Notes: generated by a model not told the origin, from the sequence alone. Positions 27,133-35,741 are shown, numbered from the stretch's first letter. The stretch: 64,000 nucleotides of DNA from JBCAXA01 sp039183535 (GCA_039183535.1 JBCDBO010000002.1:65259-129258); one strand, 5' to 3'. Numbers and translations: made by a program.

Positions 27133-28271
27133 TTGGTCGCCGTATTGATCGTCGCCCGAATAGACGCGGCTTCACGACGCTGCTCTATGTAACGTTGGAC
27201 CCGACGAGGCTCCGGCACTAACGGTGCAACGGCCTCCAGATAGGCTTCGACGCCATCGCCATCGGTCGGGATAGCGAAGCGCTGGCCGTTTTGTACCAGC
27301 GTCAGTTGATCACCAACGATCTCCAATGCCGCTACCGCACCGCCATAGTGCTTTGACATACCAACGTCGACGTTGATGACCTTACTGTTGAAGCGTGGTA
27401 ACACGGTGCCGACGCGCGGCGTGTGGCCGATGATCATTCGCTTGGCATCATATTTCGCCAGCACCTGATCGATGACGGCCTCGTTGGCGGCGTCTTCCTC
27501 ACCGGTTGCGGCGGCGCGGCTCCACAATGGACCATCCGGCGCGTTAACGATGCTATCCGCCGTCAGAGAGGCAGGGTCGGCCAGTTCTGTTCGGACACGC
27601 GTATTCAAGTCACTAATTGACCCACTCGCGAAAGCCGGCGTCAGCCCAGCGTGGACGAAGAGATTCCCGTCTAGCAAAAAAACTGTGTGGTTTTTCAGCA
27701 CCCACTTGCCGATTTTGCCGGTCGGTGCCCAGGCCTGCCGGTGCTCGACATAACCGAGTGGGTAATCTTTGTTGAACGCATCGCGATTTGTGGCATCGAA
27801 CGCAGGCCAATCCGCCTCCGGCGTCGTCTGTTTTGTGTATGCGATGTACTGTTCGTAGTACGCGTCTTGGCGCTTTTTCGAATTGCGATCGACGAACGCC
27901 TCGTACTCCCCCGGATGAACATAGCGCAGGTCGCCCTGGATATTCATCGCCTCGTGATTACCAATGAGGACATGAACGGCACCACGCTTTCGTTTCGCTT
28001 GCTTTTGCAGTTTTACGAAGAACTCGATAATGCGCCGCGTATCGGGGCCTCGATCCGCGATATCGCCAATCTGTACGAGCTGGGTTCGACCGGCCTTCCA
28101 GCGCTCTTTCTCATCGACGACATCGGTGTCTTTCAAAACCTGGATAAAGTTGTCCCAATCGCCATGGATATCGCCGACGACGACAATGCGGTCCGATTCG
28201 TCAGCGGTGACAGCCACCGACACGAACATCAGAAGTGCCACGATCCACGCCTGCGAAAGTCTAGTTGGCAT
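27129..28271 (-). CDS. Shewanella-like (Shelph) metallophosphatase, exported
   Basis: 380 residues from the ATG at 28271, chosen because a signal peptide follows at once (RLSQAWIVALLMFVSVAVTA); the frame stays open to 28388. The PPP-type metal-binding motifs are in order: GDIHGDW, GDIADRGPD, GNHEAMN, then HAGLTPAF and IGHTPRVGTV. The spacing and the YYEQYIAYTKQ insert resemble Shewanella-like phosphatases, a bacterial and plant PPP branch known to include tyrosine-specific members. It is predicted to be periplasmic. It overlaps the upstream DUF4956 gene by 11 bases (translational coupling). Target proteins are unknown. Confidence 0.85.
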   Translation of the reverse strand: MPTRLSQAWIVALLMFVSVAVTADESDRIVVVGDIHGDWDNFIQVLKDTDVVDEKERWKAGRTQLVQIGDIADRGPDTRRIIEFFVKLQKQAKRKRGAVHVLIGNHEAMNIQGDLRYVHPGEYEAFVDRNSKKRQDAYYEQYIAYTKQTTPEADWPAFDATNRDAFNKDYPLGYVEHRQAWAPTGKIGKWVLKNHTVFLLDGNLFVHAGLTPAFASGSISDLNTRVRTELADPASLTADSIVNAPDGPLWSRAAATGEEDAANEAVIDQVLAKYDAKRMIIGHTPRVGTVLPRFNSKVINVDVGMSKHYGGAVAALEIVGDQLTLVQNGQRFAIPTDGDGVEAYLEAVAPLVPEPRRVQRYIEQRREAASIRATINTATN

Positions 28272-29007
28272 CGGCAGCACCCTCGGACGCTCTTTTTTCT
28301 GCTTTCTTGGCAAGTTTTGCACGCTTTTCGTTGGCGGCATGATGTGACTCCAGACCATCCCCGAATAGACACACGAGTAGCGTTGCAAAGGTGAAAAACA
28401 TCGTCATAACCAGTGCGATCTCAAGCGCCTTCACGCCGGCAGCGATGCCGACGCCGATCGCCACAAAAATGAACAAGGTATCGAAGGTGTCACTGAGTGC
28501 CCGTCGAAACCGGACCCCGGCGACGATACCGGCCAAGGAAAATGCCAGCGCGAGCGAATGCTGAACAATCAGAACGATGCCAGCAACGACGGCTGGCAGG
28601 ATGAGCGCAGTCTCATCGAGCGAATGATCGTAAACGCCATCGACATGAATACCTTTGTAAACCCATGAGACAGGCAGCATGACAACAATGGTACCGAGCA
28701 TGGCGAGCGCCAATGCTTTAGCATCGGCAAAGCGCGACTCGACGACAACGCCATTGGCGACCCATTCGTCGACGACATCCTCGTCACCGCTGAGCAGCGC
28801 ATCCTCAAGCGCCAGCGTGGCCGGATCGCTGCCACCAATAGCACTCACTCCGCCGACCGGGAGATGTTCGAAGAAATTCGGGATGATGGCGTTGAGCACA
28901 GCGAGAGCCGCTGCAACGCCGATGTAGTAAAGAACGAGCCGCAGCAACTGGCGTACTAATACACGTCGCGCCGGGATTCGATCGTCGGCAGAGATCGGGT
29001 CGGTCAA
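28261..29007 (-). CDS. DUF4956-like membrane protein
   Basis: 248 residues from TTG 29007, the only usable start upstream of the first helix. Helices lie at about 22-42, 98-115, 135-158 and 172-215. Between helices one and two is a 50-residue soluble segment. The run LAFSLAGIVAGVRFRRALSD followed by DTLFIFVAIGVGIAAG is the signature stretch of the DUF4956 family. In other bacteria that family lies next to VTC-type polyphosphate polymerase and CotH genes (family knowledge); no VTC gene is in this window. The C-terminus is a lysine/alanine tail. It is coupled to the phosphatase gene. An extended -10 promoter lies just upstream. Confidence 0.7.
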   Translation of the reverse strand: MTDPISADDRIPARRVLVRQLLRLVLYYIGVAAALAVLNAIIPNFFEHLPVGGVSAIGGSDPATLALEDALLSGDEDVVDEWVANGVVVESRFADAKALALAMLGTIVVMLPVSWVYKGIHVDGVYDHSLDETALILPAVVAGIVLIVQHSLALAFSLAGIVAGVRFRRALSDTFDTLFIFVAIGVGIAAGVKALEIALVMTMFFTFATLLVCLFGDGLESHHAANEKRAKLAKKAEKRASEGAADAN

Positions 29008-29038
29008 TCCAATGCCCCATGGGCAGTGCTAAGACCCG

Positions 29039-29047
29039 ATTATATCA
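29039..29047 (-). promoter_or_regulatory. Extended -10 promoter element for the DUF4956-phosphatase unit
   Basis: Read on the minus strand the bases are TGATATAAT, a perfect TATAAT with the TG of an extended -10 element. No good -35 hexamer is seen at 16-18 bases. The predicted start of transcription would be about 25 bases upstream of the TTG at 29007. Confidence 0.5.
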
Positions 29048-29068
29048 CCGCCGTTACAGCTACAGGTG

Positions 29069-29098
29069 AGCGCTGCCACGGAAGCCCATGGCAGCGCT
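29069..29098. other. Ten-base-pair stem-loop between two minus-strand genes
   Basis: AGCGCTGCCA (29069-29078) pairs perfectly with TGGCAGCGCT (29089-29098) across a ten-base loop, just after the pseudopilin stop. There is no T-tract on either strand. It may mark the 3' end of the pseudopilin mRNA or insulate the promoter of the DUF4956 gene. Confidence 0.45.
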
Positions 29099-29111
29099 GC
29101 ATGCGATAGGC

Positions 29112-29687
29112 TTACTCGCCAGCGAGGTAGATAACGTAGTTGTTGTTACCGTTTTGCCGTTTGACGATCCCGCCAGTAAACCAGGCACTGGCACCGGTCT
29201 CGACATCGCCATCACCATCGAAAATATCGCTGAGTTTGCGCGCGTCGGCTTCGCTGGTAATGGTCACGAACATTACGGTCGTGCTGGTTGTGTCGACGGT
29301 GCCATCGCCATCCAGGTCAAATTGGTTAACCGCCTGGGTGCGGCTAGGCCAAACACCAAAGTTACCGGACGTTTGGGGAATCGGGCCTTCCAGTTCATTC
29401 TCGATGTACGGCCCTTCCCAGCCTGGGATACCGCCGGTTGTGTTGCGGAGCAGCTGGTGGTTGTTGGTATTACCGTTGTTTGGACGATGCATCGGGAACC
29501 GTCCGGTGTCCGCATAGAACCGTGCGACGGCCGCTTTGACGGTACGAATATCTTGCGCAAAGGCGGAGACCCGTGCGTTCCGGATTGCGTCAAAAATCAT
29601 CGGCGTCGCCATGGCCGCCAAAATTGCAATTACGGCCACAACGCCAATCATTTCCATGAGCGTGAAGCCACGTGAGTTCGATTTCAC
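29112..29687 (-). CDS. Type II secretion/type IV pilus pseudopilin (GspG-like), orphan
   Basis: 191 residues. The class III signal is RGFTLMEMIGVVAVIAIL, with prepilin peptidase expected to cut after the glycine and leave Phe1 and the conserved Glu5. The following helix and the segment VKAAVARFYADTGRFPMH match the GspG/PilE core. The C-terminal domain has DLDGDGTVD and a later DGDGD run, likely calcium-binding. No other secretion genes are adjacent; the pilMNOPQ cluster is 6 kb away and the gene stands alone between a hairpin and its own leader. Partners in the pilus or secretion machine cannot be named. Confidence 0.85.
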   Translation of the reverse strand: MKSNSRGFTLMEMIGVVAVIAILAAMATPMIFDAIRNARVSAFAQDIRTVKAAVARFYADTGRFPMHRPNNGNTNNHQLLRNTTGGIPGWEGPYIENELEGPIPQTSGNFGVWPSRTQAVNQFDLDGDGTVDTTSTTVMFVTITSEADARKLSDIFDGDGDVETGASAWFTGGIVKRQNGNNNYVIYLAGE

Positions 29688-29724
29688 TACCGACTCTCCC
29701 TACGAGCGATGGTTACGTCGGTAT

Positions 29725-29740
29725 AGCGGCAGCTGTCCCA
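29725..29740 (-). promoter_or_regulatory. Possible sigma-54 -24/-12 element before the pseudopilin gene
   Basis: On the minus strand the bases read TGGGACAGCTGCCGCT. The GG and GC dinucleotides have the right -24/-12 spacing and the AC of TGGCAC is kept, but the T-rich -12 part is not. It ends 37 bases before the ATG. Pilin genes are often sigma-54 dependent, which is why I list it; the match is only partial. Confidence 0.25.
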
Positions 29741-29814
29741 GTTTCTTGAGCCCTAGCGCCAAAAGTGTGACGCAATTCGCTCGCCGCTGGCGACCCTCTG
29801 GCGTTTGCGATCGC

Positions 29815-31077
29815 TTACGTTGGGCCGTGGATTAGGTTCCAAACCGTGTGCAGGGACAGACCGACCAGACCGCCGACAAGTGTGCCGTTGATGCGGATGA
29901 ACTGCAGATCCCGGCCAACCGCCAGCTCAATCCGCTGCGCGGTAGCCTCGGCATCCCAATGCGAGATCGTCTCGCTGATTATCCCTGCGATCGAGCTGCG
30001 ATGGCCATCGACGATGTATAGCAACGCCTCGCGGCAACTGTTGTCGATATCGCTACAGAGCTCGGCATCGCCAAGTAAGCGCTCACCCATCCCTTGCATC
30101 GCCGTATTCAACCGTTGCCGCAACGCCGACTCAGGATCGTTTAATGCCGTATCGAGGTAGCTGCCAAGATCGTTGACGGCCTGCGAAATGTAGCGCGCGA
30201 GCTCAGGGCGCTCCATCAATCGGGCCTTTAGGCTCTCGCCACGCTCGATTAGGTGCTCATCCTCCTTGAGCGACACGATGAGCCGCTCGAGCATTTCCAC
30301 GAGGCGCGCTTTGGTCGCCGCTTCTTCCTCGCCGTCCGTCTCGGTCAGAAAATCATCGAGCTCCGATACGATCCGCTCGACGATACGCCGGTCAACAAAG
30401 CCCGGTATCCACCAGGGCGTGCGCTCTGATAACGACTCTCGAAGTTTGTCTTGGTTGTCGTTGAGTTGTTCACGAACGACCAGAATGAGCTGATTGACGA
30501 GCGTCTGCTCTGGATCTTTCAACAGCAAGAACTCAAGAACTTGCGCGATCAGCGGCGACAACTTAATACCAGCAACAAAGTCTGCCAGGCCGGCTTTCAC
30601 ACCATTGCGCAACGAGCGGTTATCCGACAGCGTTACGACCTGCGCAAGAATACCGGCGACGTCGTCGCTTAGGCGCGTCGCGTTGGCCGGCTTCGCGAGC
30701 CACGCGGCGAACGCATCGGCAAAGCGAATAGTGGCGAGCCGGGGCCGTAGCGCATCGACGACCAAGAAATTGTCCGATACGAACCGCGCCAAAGTCTGAC
30801 CCAGATCGTCCTTTCGCCGTTGCACAATAGCTGTATGCGGAATCGGCAGTCCCAACGGATGACGAAACAAAGCGGTAACTGCGAACCAATCGGCCAGCGC
30901 GCCGACTGTGGCAGCCTCGGCAAACGCCCGGACGTAGCTCAACCACGGATACGTGATTTCGTAAATGCCCGTCACGATATAGGTCGCGAGCATCAGCAAT
31001 AGCAATGCCAACGCCAATCTCTTCATGCCTGCGAGACGCGCTTCGCGTTCGGCAACGTTATAGCTTGGCGGTTGCAT
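29815..31077 (-). CDS. DUF445 (YjiN-like) membrane-anchored protein
   Basis: 420 residues (E. coli YjiN 426). An N-terminal helix (ALALLLLMLATYIVTGIYEI) precedes the family signature AEAATVGALADWFAVTALFRHPLGLPIPHTAIV and the phrase NFLVVDALRP. A long helical central part (about 180-330), rich in charged heptads, is probably coiled coil. A second hydrophobic stretch at the C-terminus (FIRINGTLVGGLVGLSLHTVWNLI) closes the protein, as in the family. Function is unknown. The stop of hemE is eight bases upstream of its start, suggesting one transcript with hemE. Confidence 0.88.
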   Translation of the reverse strand: MQPPSYNVAEREARLAGMKRLALALLLLMLATYIVTGIYEITYPWLSYVRAFAEAATVGALADWFAVTALFRHPLGLPIPHTAIVQRRKDDLGQTLARFVSDNFLVVDALRPRLATIRFADAFAAWLAKPANATRLSDDVAGILAQVVTLSDNRSLRNGVKAGLADFVAGIKLSPLIAQVLEFLLLKDPEQTLVNQLILVVREQLNDNQDKLRESLSERTPWWIPGFVDRRIVERIVSELDDFLTETDGEEEAATKARLVEMLERLIVSLKEDEHLIERGESLKARLMERPELARYISQAVNDLGSYLDTALNDPESALRQRLNTAMQGMGERLLGDAELCSDIDNSCREALLYIVDGHRSSIAGIISETISHWDAEATAQRIELAVGRDLQFIRINGTLVGGLVGLSLHTVWNLIHGPT

Positions 31078-31085
31078 TGCGATCG

Positions 31086-32156
31086 TCAGTCGCGGTGATA
31101 CTGCGGGCTAAACTCGTGAACCGCATCGACCAACGCAGCAACATGGTCGGGATTGATATCGGGGTGAATACCGTGGCCGAGGTTGAACACATGGCCATGA
31201 CCGTGTCCGTAGCTGGCCAGCGTCTCGGCAACGCGCTCGCGAATAACGGTCGGGTTGGCGTACAAAATCGACGGATCGAGATTGCCCTGCAAAGCGACTC
31301 GATCGGCGGTTAATTCGCGCGCAGATGCTAGATCTAAGGTCCAATCGACACCGAGCGCATCGCAACCGGTACCGACCATCGTTGCCAAGCGCTGACCTGC
31401 GCCTTTGGTAAACAAAATGACCGGCAAGCGCTCGTCGCCGCTGCCAACATCGAGTTGCTCAACGATGCGCTGCATCGGGTCGAGCGAGAAGCGCTGGTAC
31501 GCCGACGGCTCCAACGAACCCCCCCAGGTATCGAAAATCATCGCCGCCTGCGCACCGGCGGCGATCTGCGCGTTCAAGTACTGTGCGGTTGTATCGGCCA
31601 GATGCCCCAGCAATTGGTCGGCGCTCGAGGGGTCGTCGTAAATCAACGCTTTGATACGTGCGAAATTCTTGCTGCTACCGCCCTCGACCATATACGTTGC
31701 GACCGTCCATGGACTGCCGGCAAACCCAATCAACGGCACGCGACCATCGAGCTCGCGGCGGATCAAAGCGACCGCGTCGGTCACGTAGCCAAGTTCGGCG
31801 CCAATATCGATCGTCGGTAAGGCCCGAATCTCGGCAGCGGTGCGGACCGGGCGCTCGAACCGTGGCCCTTCGCCCGTTTCGAAATACAGGCCTAAGCCGA
31901 GCGCATCGGGAACCGTCAATATGTCGCTAAACAAGATGGCAGCGTCGAGCGCGAAGCGCCGCAGTGGTTGCAACGTCACTTCGCAGGCCAGTTCGGGGTT
32001 TTTGCACAGCGACATGAAGTCGCCGGCTTGCGCACGCACCTCTCGGTACTCGGGCAAATACCGGCCCGCCTGACGCATGATCCACAATGGGGTGCGCTCG
32101 GTCGGCTGGCGGCGCAAGGCTCGTAAAAACGTATCGTTTTGTAACGGCGCGTTCAT
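31086..32156 (-). CDS. hemE: Uroporphyrinogen decarboxylase
   Basis: 356 residues from ATG 32156, which shares ATGA with the pyrF stop; a frame opening at 32174 adds only six residues. HemE removes four carboxyl groups from uroporphyrinogen III to give coproporphyrinogen III in haem synthesis. The N-terminal signature PLWIMRQAGRYLPEYR, the substrate Asp in ILFSDILTVPDALG, and the second signature GFAGSPWTVATYMVEGG are intact, as is the C-terminal FNLGHGIHPD. Another haem-pathway enzyme (hemW) is 17 kb away in this window. Confidence 0.96.
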   Translation of the reverse strand: MNAPLQNDTFLRALRRQPTERTPLWIMRQAGRYLPEYREVRAQAGDFMSLCKNPELACEVTLQPLRRFALDAAILFSDILTVPDALGLGLYFETGEGPRFERPVRTAAEIRALPTIDIGAELGYVTDAVALIRRELDGRVPLIGFAGSPWTVATYMVEGGSSKNFARIKALIYDDPSSADQLLGHLADTTAQYLNAQIAAGAQAAMIFDTWGGSLEPSAYQRFSLDPMQRIVEQLDVGSGDERLPVILFTKGAGQRLATMVGTGCDALGVDWTLDLASARELTADRVALQGNLDPSILYANPTVIRERVAETLASYGHGHGHVFNLGHGIHPDINPDHVAALVDAVHEFSPQYHRD

Positions 32157-32872
32157 GAGGGATCTCCAAAACACGAGGCTATCGTCGCCTGTATCGCCTC
32201 GGCCGCCTGCCGCGGTGAGGCGGCGTCACGGATCGGCCGGCCGACAACGATATGATCAGCGCCGTTCGCAAACGCCTGCTCGACGCTAACAACGCGTTTC
32301 TGATCGTCTGCCGGTCGATTTTCAACGGGGCGAATACCGGGCGTCACAACCAGCAAGCGGTTATCCACATGCTCGCGCAGGCGGCTAACTTCGAGTCCCG
32401 ATGAAATGACGCCGTCGCAGCCCGCCTCAAGAGCTCGGCGCGCGCGCGACAATACCAACTCGGCAATATCGCAAGCGAAACCAAGATCATCGAGATCGCC
32501 GCGATCCAGGCTGGTCAGCGCAGTGACGGCGAGCACCTTCAATGAACCTTTCTCAGCCGCTGCCGCTTCCATGATCGATTGATTGCCGTGGACCGTACAA
32601 AAGCTTGCACCGCGCTGGGCAAGATTGCGTACGGCCGCAGCCACGGTCGCCGGTACGTCAAACAGTTTGACGTCGACAAACACTTTCTTATCGCGGGCCA
32701 ATAACCAATCGAGCAAATCGAAGTAATCGGCGGTCATCGCAAGCTCAAGGCCGATTTTGTAGAAGCTAACGGCATCGCCAAGCTCATCGGCCAGGCGCCG
32801 GCCATCCTCAGCACTCGGCACATCGAGCGCAAAAATTAGCCGGTCGTTAGACGGGATCGGTTTTGGCGTCAC
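32153..32872 (-). CDS. pyrF: Orotidine 5'-phosphate decarboxylase
   Basis: 239 residues. PyrF makes UMP from OMP in pyrimidine synthesis. The N-terminal RLIFALDVPSAEDG, the catalytic array in VFVDVKLFDVPATV (Asp-x-Lys-x-x-x-Asp) and the phosphate-binding ADHIVVGRPI near the C-terminus are all in place for a short bacterial PyrF. It shares ATGA with hemE. A 52-bp gap separates it from the dgt-like gene upstream; no clear promoter was recognised there. Confidence 0.95.
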   Translation of the reverse strand: MTPKPIPSNDRLIFALDVPSAEDGRRLADELGDAVSFYKIGLELAMTADYFDLLDWLLARDKKVFVDVKLFDVPATVAAAVRNLAQRGASFCTVHGNQSIMEAAAAEKGSLKVLAVTALTSLDRGDLDDLGFACDIAELVLSRARRALEAGCDGVISSGLEVSRLREHVDNRLLVVTPGIRPVENRPADDQKRVVSVEQAFANGADHIVVGRPIRDAASPRQAAEAIQATIASCFGDPS

Positions 32873-32924
32873 AGAATTTCCTTCATTACTCAGATACTGC
32901 CCGGTAGTTTACGCCGCACGAGGC

Positions 32925-34046
32925 CTAATGGCGTAGACGTTCGTATTCACTTTGTGCGAACCGGTCGGTCATACCGGCGACGTAATCGGCGACCACACGA
33001 GCTAGCGGGTCAGGAGCGTCGATCCGGCACGCATAATCATCGGGCAGTTGGCTTGGGTCGTTCATGTACGCCGCGAATAACTCATTGATAATGACATGGG
33101 CGCGATCTGTCATTTGCTTAACGCGTTGATGGCGATAGAGCTTATCGCGTAAAAATCGTTTGACTGCGAGATGACTCGCGCGCACCGCCGCACTGAACCC
33201 AACGATGGGCTTGTCTTGAGCCCGAACGGCATCGACCGTCGTCGGCTCGACAGCCGCTAAACGCGCACCCGTCGTGTCGATAAGATCTTGGACAGCCGCA
33301 CCGAACATACGGCGGATTGTTTCGTGAATCACACGGCGCTGATCGAGCCGCGGGTACTCTGCGGTTACCGCCGATAGCGGCTCACCAAAGAGCGCAATCT
33401 CGGCGAGCTCATCGATATCGAGTAGGCCGGCGCGTAGCCCGTCGTCAATGTCATGGTGGTTATAGGCAATCTCATCAGCGACATTCGCGAGCTGAGCCTC
33501 AAGCGACGGTTGCTGGCGCTCAAGGAAACGGCGCCCAACGTCACCGAGTTGTCGCGCATCGCGTGCCGAGCAGTGCTTCAAAATGCCCTCGCGGGTCTCG
33601 AAGGTCAGGTTCAAACCGTCGAACGCTGGGTATTTTCGCTCCAGCACATCGACGATTCGCAGAGACTGTAGATTGTGCTCAAACCCATCGTGATCGCGCA
33701 TGCAGGCGTTCAATGCATCTTGCCCAGCATGACCGAACGGGGTGTGGCCAAGATCGTGGGCAAGACAAATCGCCTCGGTCAGCGATTCGTTAAGCCCCAA
33801 AGCATTGGCTACCGTGCGCGCCGCTTGCGCGACCTCGAGGGAATGGGTCAAGCGAGTGCGATACAGATCGCCCTCGTGATTAACAAAAACCTGCGTTTTG
33901 TAGACCAAACGACGAAACGCGTTGGAATGAACCACGCGGTCACGGTCGCGAGCGAACGCATCGCGGTACCGCGATGGCGCTTCGTCGTAGCGACGGCCTT
34001 GGCTTTGCTCGCTCTGAGCCGCGTACGGCACCAGCGACTTATGCAT
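32925..34046 (-). CDS. dgt: dGTPase-like HD-domain triphosphohydrolase
   Basis: 373 residues from ATG 34046 (HKSLVPYAAQSEQSQGRRY), which overlaps the aroB end by eight bases; longer readings run into aroB. The HD metal motifs are present: TRLTHSLEV, AHDLGHTPFGHAG and DEIAYNHHDIDDG. The length and the RDRDRVVHSNAFRRLVYKTQV start suit the type 2 dGTPase-like subfamily of dNTP triphosphohydrolases, which splits dNTPs into nucleoside and triphosphate. The exact nucleotide preference is not predictable. Coupling to aroB-aroK is common in gammaproteobacteria. Confidence 0.9.
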   Translation of the reverse strand: MHKSLVPYAAQSEQSQGRRYDEAPSRYRDAFARDRDRVVHSNAFRRLVYKTQVFVNHEGDLYRTRLTHSLEVAQAARTVANALGLNESLTEAICLAHDLGHTPFGHAGQDALNACMRDHDGFEHNLQSLRIVDVLERKYPAFDGLNLTFETREGILKHCSARDARQLGDVGRRFLERQQPSLEAQLANVADEIAYNHHDIDDGLRAGLLDIDELAEIALFGEPLSAVTAEYPRLDQRRVIHETIRRMFGAAVQDLIDTTGARLAAVEPTTVDAVRAQDKPIVGFSAAVRASHLAVKRFLRDKLYRHQRVKQMTDRAHVIINELFAAYMNDPSQLPDDYACRIDAPDPLARVVADYVAGMTDRFAQSEYERLRH

Positions 34047-35109
34047 CGGCAAGCGCCAGCGCAGCGTGCAGCGCAGACTCATCAACATCGGCGGTAACAA
34101 AGGCGTCGCCCAAGGCACGTAGCAAGATCAAACGAAGCTTGCCGTCCTGCACCTTCTTATCGAGTTGCATCGCTGCCCATAAGGCCTCGCTACCAAGCGA
34201 CGGCGGTGCAACCGGTAAACCGGCGCTGTCCAGCAAGCGTTGTAACCGGCCGACAGCGTCATTCGGCAAACCGCTAGCGACAGCCGCCATAACCATGCCG
34301 GCAGCGACCGCTTCGCCATGCAACCACTCGCCGTAACCGGCGACCGTCTCGATGGCGTGCCCAAACGTATGACCGAGATTTAACAGCGCTCGTGAACCTT
34401 GCTCACGCTCATCGTTCGCGACGATGCTCGCTTTCATCTTGCAGCAATGCCGGATGGCATCGGCCACGTAGGTCGGCTCTTGTTCGCGAAGCGCAGCCAT
34501 GTGCGTTTCGAGCCAGGTTAGAAAATCAATATCGCCAAGCACGGCGTACTTAATAACCTCCGCTAAACCGGAGGCGTACTCGCGCGGCGCCAATGTCGCG
34601 AGTGTTGTGGTATCGATCAACACGTGGACCGGCTGATGGAAGGCACCGATTAGATTTTTGCCGGCCGGATGATTGACACCTGTCTTGCCACCGACGGACG
34701 AATCGACCTGAGCGAGCAGCGTCGTCGGCACTTGAATGAAATTCACCCCGCGTTGATAAACCGATGCTGCGAAGCCAGAGATATCGCCGACCACACCCCC
34801 ACCGAGGGCAATAACCGTCGTGTCGCGATTAGCGTTCATGGCAACGAGGTGATCGAGCACGGTCGCGATGGTTTGCAGTGACTTCGACTGTTCACCGTCC
34901 GGCAACACGACCAGTTCATGGCGTACGCCGTTGAGCGATGCGCGTACGCGGTCTGCATAAAGCGGCGCCACAACGTCGTTACTGACGATCAACGCATCGG
35001 GACCACTCACAAATTTCGCAAGCCCCGCTGGCTCACCAAGCGCGTTAGCAGCGATGCGAATCGTGTAGCTCCGCTCGCCGAGCTCGACAGATACGGTTTG
35101 GTCGGTCAC
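34039..35109 (-). CDS. aroB: 3-Dehydroquinate synthase
   Basis: 356 residues from GTG 35109 (E. coli AroB 362). It converts DAHP to 3-dehydroquinate, the second step of the shikimate pathway, using NAD+ and zinc. NAD binding is seen in ALGGGVVGDISGFAA, and the zinc ligands in SGLAEVIKYAVLGD (Glu), LNLGHTFGHAIE (His) and HGEAVAAGM (His). It lies 50 bp downstream of aroK, the usual aroK-aroB operon, with no terminator between. Confidence 0.96.
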   Translation of the reverse strand: MTDQTVSVELGERSYTIRIAANALGEPAGLAKFVSGPDALIVSNDVVAPLYADRVRASLNGVRHELVVLPDGEQSKSLQTIATVLDHLVAMNANRDTTVIALGGGVVGDISGFAASVYQRGVNFIQVPTTLLAQVDSSVGGKTGVNHPAGKNLIGAFHQPVHVLIDTTTLATLAPREYASGLAEVIKYAVLGDIDFLTWLETHMAALREQEPTYVADAIRHCCKMKASIVANDEREQGSRALLNLGHTFGHAIETVAGYGEWLHGEAVAAGMVMAAVASGLPNDAVGRLQRLLDSAGLPVAPPSLGSEALWAAMQLDKKVQDGKLRLILLRALGDAFVTADVDESALHAALALADA

Positions 35110-35159
35110 GCGCGAAGGATAACTGGCTGCGAGGCGCTAAGAAACCGACAAAAGACGCG

Positions 35160-35666
35160 CTACAGCGCATCCAGGCGTTGCAGAATCTCATCGACGACGT
35201 CATTGACGCGTCGCTGGTCGGTCGCAACGACCATATCAGCGAGCTCTTGGTAGAGTGGCTCACGGACGTCCATTAACGCCGTCAATATCGCTCGCGGTTC
35301 ACCGTCCTTCAGCAGCGGTCGTTCCCGACCGCGGCGGGTTCGGGTCAATTGCTGCTCGATGCTCGCCGTTAGGTAGACGACTTGCCCGCGCGCGCCGAGT
35401 CGGCGACGGTTGTCGGGCTCGCCGATAACGCCGCCACCGGTCGCCAAGACCAAATTATTACGATCGGTTAAATCCGCGATTACAGCCGTCTCGCGCTTCC
35501 GAAACCCGGCTTCACCCTCTTTTTCGAAGATGAACGGAATATCGACGCCGGTCCGGTTCTCGATCTCCGTGTCGGAATCGACAAAATCGAGCTTCAGCTG
35601 ACGGGCCAGCTGCTTGCCAACGGCCGATTTTCCGGCGCCCATCGGGCCGATCAGGTAGACGTTCAA
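35160..35666 (-). CDS. aroK: Shikimate kinase
   Basis: 168 residues from TTG 35666 (NVYLIGPMGAGKSAVGK). It phosphorylates shikimate. The P-loop GPMGAGKS, the shikimate/Mg site FVDSDTEIENRTG, the ATGGGVI loop and the lid RTRRGRERPLL are intact. No strong ribosome site precedes the TTG. Only 21 bases separate this start from the T-tract of the terminator that closes the pil operon, leaving no room for an independent promoter downstream of that terminator. Confidence 0.93.
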   Translation of the reverse strand: MNVYLIGPMGAGKSAVGKQLARQLKLDFVDSDTEIENRTGVDIPFIFEKEGEAGFRKRETAVIADLTDRNNLVLATGGGVIGEPDNRRRLGARGQVVYLTASIEQQLTRTRRGRERPLLKDGEPRAILTALMDVREPLYQELADMVVATDQRRVNDVVDEILQRLDAL

Positions 35667-35687
35667 GGGCTGCTAATCCATCCGGCA

Positions 35688-35721
35688 TAAAAAAAGCCCC
35701 GCTATGATACATAGCGGGGCT
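35688..35721 (-). terminator. Intrinsic terminator at the end of the pil operon
   Basis: AGCCCCGCTATG (35695-35706) pairs perfectly with CATAGCGGGGCT (35710-35721), a 12-bp stem with a three-base loop. On the minus strand it is followed by seven T residues (35694-35688). It lies 20 bases after the stop of the Ig-like lipoprotein gene, so it ends the pilMNOPQ-lipoprotein transcript. Confidence 0.9.
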
Positions 35722-35737
35722 CGGTATCGCGTGACAA
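35708..35737 (-). promoter_or_regulatory. Candidate aroK promoter overlapping the terminator hairpin
   Basis: On the minus strand TTGTCA (35737-35732) matches the -35 consensus at five of six positions, and TATGTA (35713-35708) follows after 18 bases as a weak -10. The -10 falls in the terminator loop and stem. It is listed because aroK otherwise has no space for a promoter. Confidence 0.3.
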
Positions 35738-35741
35738 TCTC

